In this document: piece after piece, positions 1 through 8,010 of the stretch
Position numbering within the stretch: the first letter of the stretch is position 1
Layout: each line of letters starts with the position of its first letter
Source: UBA7985 sp002690455
GTDB taxonomy: Bacteria > Pseudomonadota > Alphaproteobacteria > UBA7985
Assembly (NCBI GenBank): GCA_965662775.1
Contig: CBFIIW010000002.1
Span: 1 to 64,000, forward strand
Length of the DNA stretch: 64,000 nucleotides
Direction of reading: 5' to 3'
Made by a program: the position numbers and the translations under genes
Notes under the pieces: model-generated
Told to the model about the DNA's origin: nothing
The model's database searches: none
The model's input: only the letters and a program-made list of their open reading frames with translations

Positions 1-480
<480 letters not shown>

Positions 481-614
481 TAACTCCCGATCTCATACCG
501 TCTCAACTTGTTGAGATGTCTATGAGAGCAGGCGTCTCCCTCTCGATCAGAAACCATTCATCCTGATCGACAGATGTATCTAAATTCTATCCCCTGAACT
601 CGGTTCACCCGAGA

Positions 615-649
615 AGCAGCGGTTTTCGGCTTTCCGTTGAACCGCTGCT
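615..649 (+). other. 23S-5S spacer hairpin, probable pre-rRNA processing stem
   Basis: A perfect 10-bp inverted repeat (AGCAGCGGTT at 615-624, AACCGCTGCT at 640-649) with a 15-nt loop lies immediately before the 5' end of 5S rRNA. Position and structure fit an RNase III/RNase E processing stem of the rRNA precursor. There is no T-run after it, so termination is unlikely. The processing role is inferred. Confidence 0.5.
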
Positions 650-651
650 CC

Positions 652-766
652 TCTGGTGGCCATAGCAAGGTGGAACCACCCGGTCCCATCCCGAACCCGG
701 CCGTGAAACACTTTAGCGCCAATGGTACTGCAGGCTCACCTGTGGGAGAGTAGGTCGCCGCCAGAG
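652..766 (+). rRNA. rrf: 5S ribosomal RNA
   Basis: About 115 nt with the conserved 5S core (CCCATCCCGAACCCGG near 686-701 and GGGAGAGTAGGTCG near 743-756). The closing helix pairs TCTGGTGGC at the 5' end with GCCGCCAGA at the 3' end. It follows 23S by about 170 nt, the normal order of an rRNA operon. Ends are good to a few nucleotides. Confidence 0.95.
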
Positions 767-900
767 TTCTTTTTCGTAGCGCTGTTCCTTGGCGTTGCTG
801 TCGAGCTTTATCTCGCTGTCGATCAGACCTCATCGTTCGTTCTTCATCGCGGAAAGCCCCGCCATCCGCCCAGGCGTCGGATGTATCCAATTCGGAACAC

Positions 901-977
<77 letters not shown>

Positions 978-983
978 ACCTAG

Positions 984-1020
984 AAAGCCCCTGTTCAGTG
1001 ATTGGACCGGGGCTTTTGTG
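984..1020 (+). terminator. Rho-independent terminator of the rRNA operon
   Basis: The stem AGCCCC (986-991) / GGGGCT (1009-1014) is followed by TTTTGTG, only 7 nt after the tRNA CCA end. This is a standard intrinsic terminator on the plus strand. Confidence 0.85.
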
Positions 1021-1081
1021 TGTCTGGGTTAAGCTGGGCCACCCATTGAATGACTCTCCTGCATCTTCGCCCTTTCAAGGT

Positions 1082-1582
1082 TCAACGTGGTCGTGGCCGG
1101 AACAGCACGTAGATGATCTGCAACGCCAGTGCGAGAGCGAAGGCCAGCATGCCGACGTAGTGCTGCGTGACAGCGGGTTTTAAAGCAGCGATGACCAGTC
1201 TGAGGTCGTCATCGGGTGAAATGGCTATAACGCCTCTGACCGTCCCGACAGTATCGGCAATGAAGATATTGTAGCCCAGCGGTAGTACGAGGCTTGCCAT
1301 GATCATCAAGCTAAGGATTCGGCCGTTCTGTGCGAGCAATTGCCACAGCACGAGGAGAAGCGACCCACCGGCCATGACCCCCAGCGTCGGTGGCAGTATG
1401 CCAACGATCAGGCGCAGGGCGGCGAGAGTATCTCGGATTGTGCTCTCGTCGCTCGTGGTTGGCGGCGTGACCATCAGCCCAAGCACAAACCGCTCAAGCA
1501 GCGTGAGCGACAGCAGTAAAGAGAAGCCCGAGGCCACAAAGCCGATCAATAGGGACGAGGTCTTACTGACGCGGGGGGACAT
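1082..1582 (-). CDS. Small integral membrane protein of unknown function
   Basis: 166 residues with about four hydrophobic membrane segments (around residues 10-33, 55-80, 84-105 and 143-160). A hydrophilic loop after the first segment contains TTSDEST. The ATG at 1582 was chosen because AAGGGA lies 6 nt upstream; an open frame extending 38 codons further has no such support. I do not recognise a family. It stands alone, convergent with the rRNA operon terminator and divergent from the VOC gene at 1800. Confidence 0.6.
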   Translation of the reverse strand: MSPRVSKTSSLLIGFVASGFSLLLSLTLLERFVLGLMVTPPTTSDESTIRDTLAALRLIVGILPPTLGVMAGGSLLLVLWQLLAQNGRILSLMIMASLVLPLGYNIFIADTVGTVRGVIAISPDDDLRLVIAALKPAVTQHYVGMLAFALALALQIIYVLFRPRPR

Positions 1583-1799
1583 GTGAAATCCCTTGCTTCC
1601 GTCATTTTCGTTCTGGTCTGATACTAACCTAGCGCGATTATCCGCCCGGTCCAATAGCGGCGAAGTTGCACGCTCATCCCACCTGGCTCTTCTCACCCAT
1701 GAGCCTTGTGCTAGAGCCAGTCAGTCTGCATATGTCGCAGGTTGGTTTCCTGTCCCGTCTGGAGCCGGAGCGTTAGCAGCACGGAGCGCCTGACCCGTC

Positions 1800-2318
1800 A
1801 TGAGTCTCGACCAGATAGACGCCGTTGGCTTTGGACGCGGCCTGCGCGGGCTCGGTCTCAACTTGCTCGTTGCGGAAGTAAGCCGATCGCTACGGTTTCA
1901 TCAGACGGTCTTCGACTGGCAAGTATTCCAACCCACCACTGACTTCGCCATCCTGCGTCGACCGGACGGCAGCGCGATCCTACAACTTCACGCCGATCAC
2001 ACATATCATGCCAACCCGCTTGCCGGCTTGCTGCCCACGGCAGCGCCGCGGGGCGCGGGGGCCGAACTGCGCCTGTTCGACACTGACCCCGACTCTGCCA
2101 CTGCCAAGGCGGCATCAATGGCGAGGGGAGAGCCAGAGTCAGGTGGCGTTGTCCTTCAGCCCCCCACTAACAAGCCCCACGGCCTTCGTGAAGCCTACAT
2201 CCTGGACCCGGACGGTTATTGCTGGGTGCCCAGCCGCCCTCTGAGCGATACCGAAGTTGCGAGCCTGGAAGCCTTGGCCGGCGGCCCAACACCACAGAAG
2301 CAGGAACACGATCAGTGA
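1800..2318 (+). CDS. VOC (glyoxalase/bleomycin-resistance fold) family protein
   Basis: 172 residues forming one vicinal-oxygen-chelate unit pair. The N-terminal strand (LGLNLLVAEVSRSLRFHQTV, about residues 18-37) and the C-terminal AYILDPDGYCWVPS (about 132-145) are typical of glyoxalase-like domains. The family uses metal-dependent chemistry on dicarbonyl or aromatic substrates, or acts in sequestration; the substrate cannot be told here. The stop codon overlaps the start of the downstream GST by 4 nt (GTGA), so the two are co-translated. Pairing with a GST suggests detoxification. Confidence 0.8.
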   Translation: MSLDQIDAVGFGRGLRGLGLNLLVAEVSRSLRFHQTVFDWQVFQPTTDFAILRRPDGSAILQLHADHTYHANPLAGLLPTAAPRGAGAELRLFDTDPDSATAKAASMARGEPESGGVVLQPPTNKPHGLREAYILDPDGYCWVPSRPLSDTEVASLEALAGGPTPQKQEHDQ

Positions 2319-3025
2319 TTGATCTCTATTTTGCCCCGACACCAAATGGCTGGAAGCCCGCCATTCTCCTCGAAGAGCTTGGGGTCGACTACACGCTTAA
2401 ATTCCTCAATCTGACCAAGGGCGAACAATTCTCAGACGCATTTCGTGCCATAAACCCGAATGCCAAGATGCCGGCGATTGTCGATCATACGGCTGAGGGC
2501 GGCCCGCAGGCGGTCTGGGAGAGCGGGGCGATCCTTATGTACCTTGCGCGCAAGTTTGACCGCTTTTGGCCCACTGGTGGTGCGAGGATCGACTGGGACG
2601 TTACTCAGTGGATGTTGTGGCAGACAGGCAATCAAGGGCCAATGATGGGTCAGTTGAGTCATTTTGCCAACTACGCCCCTGAAGAACACCGTGGTTACGG
2701 CTTCAAGCGCTACAAGGGCGAGAGCGAACGCGCACTGGCAGTGCTTGAACGTAGACTGGAAGACAGGCGCTTCATCATGGGGGAGGATTACAGCATCGTG
2801 GACATGCAATGCTTTCCGTGGGTTTTCCTATCCAAACGACTTGGTGCGCCGCTCGACCCCTTCCCGCACGTGGCTGAGTGGCGTGAGCGTATCAAGGCCC
2901 GGCCGGCGGTAAAGCGGGCGATCGATCTGGGCAAAACAGCCAGTCACCATGGCGAAAACGCCAGCAATAATAGAGTGCTATTCAATCAGAGCGCAAATCA
3001 CATCCTGCGTGAATCCGGTGAATGA
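2315..3025 (+). CDS. Glutathione S-transferase family protein (YfcG/YghU-like)
   Basis: 236 residues. The N-terminal thioredoxin-fold half begins IDLYFAPTPNGWKPAILLEELG, the signature of the Nu-class YfcG/YghU group, which has disulfide-bond reductase activity with glutathione. VWESGAILMYLA around residue 72 is the glutathione-contacting region, and an all-helical C-terminal half follows. The start is GTG at 2315, preceded by AGGA at about 8 nt and overlapping the VOC stop codon. Longer in-frame extensions would run inside the VOC gene. The C-terminal 25 residues, after AIDLGKTA, look like an unstructured extension. Confidence 0.88.
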   Translation: MIDLYFAPTPNGWKPAILLEELGVDYTLKFLNLTKGEQFSDAFRAINPNAKMPAIVDHTAEGGPQAVWESGAILMYLARKFDRFWPTGGARIDWDVTQWMLWQTGNQGPMMGQLSHFANYAPEEHRGYGFKRYKGESERALAVLERRLEDRRFIMGEDYSIVDMQCFPWVFLSKRLGAPLDPFPHVAEWRERIKARPAVKRAIDLGKTASHHGENASNNRVLFNQSANHILRESGE

Positions 3026-3163
3026 ACTTTGGTGGCGCCGTGTCGCTGTGTTGACGCAAATCGAAAGACATAGCTCTGATGAATACGGTCTTCCTGCTTG
3101 CAGTTCTTTAACGCAGCCAGCGCCCAACCTGCGCTTAGCAGCCCGGCGCAGGGAGATCCTGAC

Positions 3164-4720
3164 ATGACGGTTCAATCGATAGCCCAATCTAGATCAGACC
3201 GCCGAAGAAGTGGTGGAGGGCGTCGTGGCCGAGGTGCCGCACAGCGGCAAGTTGTGCCAACGCCGTCCTATGTTGAGCGCAAAATCCCCTACTTTGATTT
3301 CTTGAGTCAGGATCAGGTCGAAGCGATCCTTGGCGAAGCAGACTGGATGCTGGAAGAAAAGGGCATTGAGTTCCGGGATAATCCCGACGCATTGCGCCGT
3401 TTGGCCGATGCTGGTGCGGATGTCACCGGATGCTGCGTGCGTTTTCCCGACGGGATGGCGCGGAAATTGGCCCAAACCTGCCCAACGGTGTTCACCCAGC
3501 ACGCACGCAATCCGAATCGAAGTGTCAAGATCGGTGGCCGCAACCAGGTTTTTGCCTCCATGTATGGCGCACCCTTTGTCCGCGATGCGAGTGGAGAGCG
3601 GCGATATGGCTCTATGGCTGACTTCGACCAGCTTGCAAAAATTTTGCACCGGCTGCCGCATGTGCATCACCTCGGTCACGTTATCTGCGAACCGGTCGAC
3701 GTGCCGGTGAACAAGCGCCATCTCGATATGGTCTACAGCCTGATGACCACTTCCGATAAGCCCTTCCTCGGCGCCATTACGGAAAAGGACCGGGCGCAGG
3801 ACAGCGTGAACATGGCCCGCATTCTGTTCGGTGCGGAACGCATGGAGCGCGACACGGTCATTATGGGCAATGTCAATACCAACTCTCCACTCATGATCGA
3901 CAAGGTCGCCTCGGAGGCGATCGAGATATACTGCGGCGCTGGCCAAGGCATCGTCGTCGTGCCTTTCATCCTCAGTGGCGCCATGGGCCCGGTCAGTACG
4001 GCGGCATCGGTGGCGCAAGCCATTGCTGAGGGCCTTGCCTGCGCGGCCTATAGCCAGATCATTCGATCTGGCGCACCGTTTGTGCTGGGAAACTTCCTAT
4101 CTTCAATGTCCCTGAAGTCCGGTGCGCCCACTTTCGGCATGCCTGAACCGGTAATGTCAAATTACGCCATCGGCCAGATTGCGCGTCACCTGGGCCTACC
4201 ACTGCGTTGTGGGGGGTCGCTCAGCGCTTCTAAGCTGCCTGATGCGCAGGCTGCAGCGGAAAGCGCCGATTCCATGCACTCCACTGCACTTGCCGGGGCG
4301 AACTTTGTTCTCCATGCCGCAGGCTGGCTGGAAGGAGGGTTGGTGATGTCCTACGAGAAACTGGTGATTGATGCAGATCGGTTGGGTATGTACGCGCGCA
4401 TGCTCGGTGGGTTGGCAACGGACGAAAATGGCCTTGCGCGCTCAGCCTATGAAGAGGTCGCCCACGCCGGGCACTTCCTCGGCTCCGCCCATACCATGGC
4501 CAATTATGAAACCGCCTTTTACGAATCCCCACTGTCCGACAGCGAAAGCTTTGAGCAATGGCGCGAGGGCGGAGAGAAAGATATGCAGCAGCGCGCGTAT
4601 GAGTACTGGAACCGTTTGGTCGCCGAGTACGAGCGGCCGCCGATTGATCCGGCCATAGACGAAGCCCTGCGTGCCTATACGGCAAAGAAGAAGGAAGCCT
4701 TGCCTGATCAGGCCTATTGA
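3164..4720 (+). CDS. Trimethylamine methyltransferase (MttB) family protein, non-pyrrolysine type
   Basis: 518 residues with the MttB TIM-barrel signature throughout, e.g. YGAPFVRDASGERRYGSM, PFLGAITEKDR and the C-terminal helical block. MttB enzymes move a methyl group from a methylated amine to a cobalamin on a partner corrinoid protein. Archaeal TMA enzymes need pyrrolysine (in-frame TAG). This frame is uninterrupted, so it belongs to the non-Pyl branch that includes glycine betaine, proline betaine and carnitine demethylases. The substrate is undetermined. The ATG at 3164 has GGAG upstream. The N-terminus (residues 10-30) is Arg/Gly-rich. A candidate corrinoid partner lies at 55686. The 3' end overlaps convergent lptD by 7 nt. 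Confidence 0.88.
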   Translation: MTVQSIAQSRSDRRRSGGGRRGRGAAQRQVVPTPSYVERKIPYFDFLSQDQVEAILGEADWMLEEKGIEFRDNPDALRRLADAGADVTGCCVRFPDGMARKLAQTCPTVFTQHARNPNRSVKIGGRNQVFASMYGAPFVRDASGERRYGSMADFDQLAKILHRLPHVHHLGHVICEPVDVPVNKRHLDMVYSLMTTSDKPFLGAITEKDRAQDSVNMARILFGAERMERDTVIMGNVNTNSPLMIDKVASEAIEIYCGAGQGIVVVPFILSGAMGPVSTAASVAQAIAEGLACAAYSQIIRSGAPFVLGNFLSSMSLKSGAPTFGMPEPVMSNYAIGQIARHLGLPLRCGGSLSASKLPDAQAAAESADSMHSTALAGANFVLHAAGWLEGGLVMSYEKLVIDADRLGMYARMLGGLATDENGLARSAYEEVAHAGHFLGSAHTMANYETAFYESPLSDSESFEQWREGGEKDMQQRAYEYWNRLVAEYERPPIDPAIDEALRAYTAKKKEALPDQAY

Positions 4721-7119
4721 TGCCGGAATAGTGTCGGTGTCTTTAGATCGCCCGTAAACAGCGTCGGCAGGCTGAGTGCAACCCTCGCACTATAGTGGCT
4801 ACCCCCGGCGTCACGTTCTCGCAAGAGACCAGCCTGCGCCGTCAGGCAAGCGCATCGGTGAAAGACATCAAACCACAAGTCCTGATCGACCGGGTTCAGC
4901 ACGCTCTGGCTGATCCCGACTTCGCTCACCCAATCACCGGTGAAGTTCCAACTCACTTCTCCCCGTAGCCGGAGGCTGTTGCGTTTATCGGCGTCTAAAG
5001 GCTGCGCACCGAAGCTTTCGACTGGAACAGCCAGACTGCGCGCACTGACGCTCCAAAGGGTCGAGAGCTTGTCTGTGATGTTGAGATCAAGGCTCATATT
5101 GTTGACTTCGACCCGATCCCGTCCGTCGTGCACGCGGGCGTAGTGGCCGCGTAACACAATTTGTTCTGACAGTGGCAGCCGCAGGTCGGCGGCAAAGCGT
5201 GGTAGGGCCTCTGTCCAATGGCCGTGTTCCAGCGCAAATCCGGCGTTGATCTGGCTGCGTAAGTCCAGTTGCAGACCTCCCGTGTCAACCGTCAGCGTAG
5301 CCAGGGTCGGTGACAGCGCTGCATCAGTCCACGACACGCGCTGCCCCAGCGAGCCCCGAATGCCAAGATCAGATTGCTGTGAGGACGGGTAGAGCGCGAA
5401 ATCAAGTGCAGCATCCAGTCGGACATCGCCCGCATGGCTGAAAGGGTCACTACCGGGGCGCAGGTCGAACAATGAGGCACGATTGAGCACGTCTGCAGCC
5501 GGGCTCAGTGGCGAGACAGCACCGGTATCACTCAGGTCTGCAGGGCTAAGCCCGGTAAGGGCGAGACTGGGCGTCAGGCTGGCCACGTTGTAGCGACCTG
5601 CGCGGGCCATAGGGAGGGTAGCCTTCATCTGGCCGCCCAACCAAGGGGAGAGATTGCCGCTGCCCGCCTCGCCAACAGCGCCTGCTTGCACCTGCGGCGA
5701 TAGCATCAATCCGCCAGGCGTAATCAGCGGGCCGCTGTAACCAAGACTGGCGTCAAACAGCCCTAGCTCGTACCAGATCAGGCCTTGCCCCTTTGCGCGC
5801 AGGCGTCCGCCCCCTGGCAGGGGTGGCAGGCGCAGGTCGATCCGCCCTCGCGTGGCGATGCCTTCATCCCAGCCTCTGAGCCAGACGCTGTCGTTCTCGT
5901 CTTCGCCATCTGCTACGGAGGAAGGAGAGAGAAGGATTTGATCCTGCATGACCCGAACATCGGTGTAGCTATGCCCCCAGGCGCCGGACAGGCCCAGCTG
6001 GTTTAACTGCAGGTCTTCGCTGGTCTGATCCAGCGCCTGCCACTGTCCGGGATTGAGCTCCTCGATCCAGTCGAGATCAAGCTGCAGCCGTTGGCCCGGG
6101 GTGTCTGCAGCGCTGCTGTCCAGAAGATCCAGCGCGCCGGTTATCCGGCCACCTAGCGCGCCAGTGGTGTCGGTGCTGGCGGTGCCTGTCAGGGTCAGCG
6201 CCTCTAGTGCAAGCCTGAGTTCACTATCAAGCCTCACCTGACCGTCGGTGAAGATGATCGGGGTTAGCGTTGTGTCGGCCGACGGTCCCAGCACGAGGTA
6301 CGCGGGAATGCCGAAGAAGCCACCCCGACCGCTCCGAAAACCAGCAACAGGCGCCAGCAGTCCGGTTTTACGGTCGACCTCTGGTGATGGAAGACTCAAA
6401 GCGGGCAGGGCGAGTACCGGCAGGTCGAACAGCCGCAGCGTGACCCCCTGCAGCCGGAGTGTGTCAGTCCGCTGATCGATCACCGCCCGCCGTGCTGTCA
6501 GGCGCCAGGGCATGGGGTCACGCTGGCGGTAGTCATCAATGTCGCAAGGGGCTTCGCAGGCCGTGTAAGCTACGTGGTCCAGTGCAATTTCGCCATTATG
6601 GACGCTCATCTGGCTTGCGGCGAGGATGGCTTCTTGGCGAAGTCGCAGCGCCAGACCATCCAGCAGCAGCCCGGCGGTCGTCTGGTCAAGACTCAGGCTT
6701 TCAGCGGTTGCAGTGATGCGGGCATCCCCCGCGACTGCCTTTGACTCAATCCGCACATTGCCCTCGGCCCGCGCCTGTCTGGCTTGCGGGTCGAGCAGCA
6801 GCCGGTCGGCGCGCAGGCGGTTACGGTCGTCCTGCAAAATGACGTTGCCCTTGAGTTGCACCACGCCGTCTTTCCCTTCGCGCTGCATCTCGTCGGCTTC
6901 AAACACCATACCGTCGAGGTCGAAGGTCGGCAGAGCGCCCGCCAGTGCCTCTGGCTGCGCCTGAGACTGAGCATGAGCCTGAGCTTGCGGATAGGCTAAG
7001 CATCCCATGACGATTAGGAACACCCTCAACGCACGGAGAAACGCCCACCAGGCCGATAACCCGCCGAACCGAAAGGTTCTGCGTTCTATGTCGATTGCAT
7101 GGGATTGCGTGGGGGCCAT
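4714..7119 (-). CDS. lptD: LPS-assembly outer membrane protein LptD
   Basis: 801 residues, close to the family norm. After a signal sequence (about residues 19-50) comes the OstA/LptA-like periplasmic domain (FDLDGMVFEADEMQREG; KGNVILQDDRNRLRADRLLL). Next is the LptD junction (YTACEAPC, PWRLTARRAVIDQRTDTLRL, ...PEVDRKTGLLAP), then a long alternating beta-barrel region. Cysteines near 188/192 and 756/758 match the two regions that form the essential inter-domain disulfides. ATG 7119 follows AGGGGAC. It sits 40 nt behind a sulfotransferase gene rather than in the usual lptFG-lptD-surA-pdxA cluster. Confidence 0.93.
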   Translation of the reverse strand: MAPTQSHAIDIERRTFRFGGLSAWWAFLRALRVFLIVMGCLAYPQAQAHAQSQAQPEALAGALPTFDLDGMVFEADEMQREGKDGVVQLKGNVILQDDRNRLRADRLLLDPQARQARAEGNVRIESKAVAGDARITATAESLSLDQTTAGLLLDGLALRLRQEAILAASQMSVHNGEIALDHVAYTACEAPCDIDDYRQRDPMPWRLTARRAVIDQRTDTLRLQGVTLRLFDLPVLALPALSLPSPEVDRKTGLLAPVAGFRSGRGGFFGIPAYLVLGPSADTTLTPIIFTDGQVRLDSELRLALEALTLTGTASTDTTGALGGRITGALDLLDSSAADTPGQRLQLDLDWIEELNPGQWQALDQTSEDLQLNQLGLSGAWGHSYTDVRVMQDQILLSPSSVADGEDENDSVWLRGWDEGIATRGRIDLRLPPLPGGGRLRAKGQGLIWYELGLFDASLGYSGPLITPGGLMLSPQVQAGAVGEAGSGNLSPWLGGQMKATLPMARAGRYNVASLTPSLALTGLSPADLSDTGAVSPLSPAADVLNRASLFDLRPGSDPFSHAGDVRLDAALDFALYPSSQQSDLGIRGSLGQRVSWTDAALSPTLATLTVDTGGLQLDLRSQINAGFALEHGHWTEALPRFAADLRLPLSEQIVLRGHYARVHDGRDRVEVNNMSLDLNITDKLSTLWSVSARSLAVPVESFGAQPLDADKRNSLRLRGEVSWNFTGDWVSEVGISQSVLNPVDQDLWFDVFHRCACLTAQAGLLRERDAGGSHYSARVALSLPTLFTGDLKTPTLFRHQ

Positions 7120-7159
7120 GAAACCAGTCCCCTGTGGCGAAGGTGGCGTTCCGCCAATC

Positions 7160-8008
7160 CTAGAAGACGCTGCCATCGGCACCATAGCCGAAGCGTTCCA
7201 TCATATCTTGATGGTCTTTATACAGCCGCGCCATCTGCTCTTTGTTCAACACGCCATCGAAGCCGCCAATTTTGCCCGAACGGAAGAAGCCGTGATTATT
7301 CTTGTCCGAGGCTTCCAGGAAGCCCTTTTCCTTTTCGACCGCCTGCAAACGGTCGAAGTCGGTTGATGCCAGCGCGCGGTCGATCTTGTCGTTCTCCACG
7401 CCCATGCCCATGAAATTGATGATGTTGGCAAAGGTCTGATAGGGGCGCAGGGTCATGTCTTCGTAGCGAATGGTCATCCGTTCAAAGCCAACCGCGCCCA
7501 GCCAACTGCTGGCGTGGGTCGACCAAGTGTGCAGCGGCTGCTTGATCTGCAAGTCCGAGCCAATGGCAAAGGACGAGTTGCCCATGGACTTTACCGCGTC
7601 ATCAAAGCTCAGTCCCATATGACGGGCAAAGGATACGCATACGTCGAACGGGTGTCGGATGATGTAGAGCGCGCGGCGGGTGACGGAGGTCGGGATCATG
7701 GCGGCGTTGTGCCAGTTGGCGTTAAGGACGTGGGTTTTGATAATCACGTCCTTTTCGCCGCTCTCGGCCAGTTTAGAGAGGTAAGGCAGGCGCAGGGAGG
7801 CGATAACATCGTCTTCCAGCTCTTTGGAATCGAGTTTTAACAGCTTGTCGAAGACCGGCCGCTGCGCATCGTTGAAGGTGCCTTTGAGCGCTTCGTTCGG
7901 GTCCAGTTCCTCGGTGTTCGCCAGATAGGCAGCAAGGAATAGCCGCACCCACGTATTGCCGGACTTGGGGTAGCTGGCAATCCAGACGATCTTATGTCCC
8001 TTGGCCAT
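7160..8008 (-). CDS. Sulfotransferase family protein
   Basis: 282 residues. The 5'-phosphosulfate-binding loop YPKSGNTW is at residues 13-20, and the 3'-phosphate site is around 116-127 (IIRHPFDVCVSF). Both are hallmarks of PAPS-dependent sulfotransferases. There is no signal peptide or membrane segment, so it is cytosolic. The acceptor is unknown. The gene starts 2 nt after the stop of the large exported protein and ends 40 nt before lptD, all on one strand, so it is probably co-transcribed with both. Sulfation of that protein (Tyr) or of a surface glycan/LPS is an inference. Confidence 0.88.
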   Translation of the reverse strand: MAKGHKIVWIASYPKSGNTWVRLFLAAYLANTEELDPNEALKGTFNDAQRPVFDKLLKLDSKELEDDVIASLRLPYLSKLAESGEKDVIIKTHVLNANWHNAAMIPTSVTRRALYIIRHPFDVCVSFARHMGLSFDDAVKSMGNSSFAIGSDLQIKQPLHTWSTHASSWLGAVGFERMTIRYEDMTLRPYQTFANIINFMGMGVENDKIDRALASTDFDRLQAVEKEKGFLEASDKNNHGFFRSGKIGGFDGVLNKEQMARLYKDHQDMMERFGYGADGSVF

Positions 8009-8010
8009 CC

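Noticed and set aside
3194..4018. 274-codon minus frame inside the mttB-like gene
   Set aside because: It is antisense to a well-supported gene, with no family match. High GC content commonly gives such frames.
3164..4720. Pyrrolysine-containing trimethylamine methyltransferase
   Set aside because: No in-frame TAG interrupts the gene and no pyl genes are present, so it is a non-Pyl family member.
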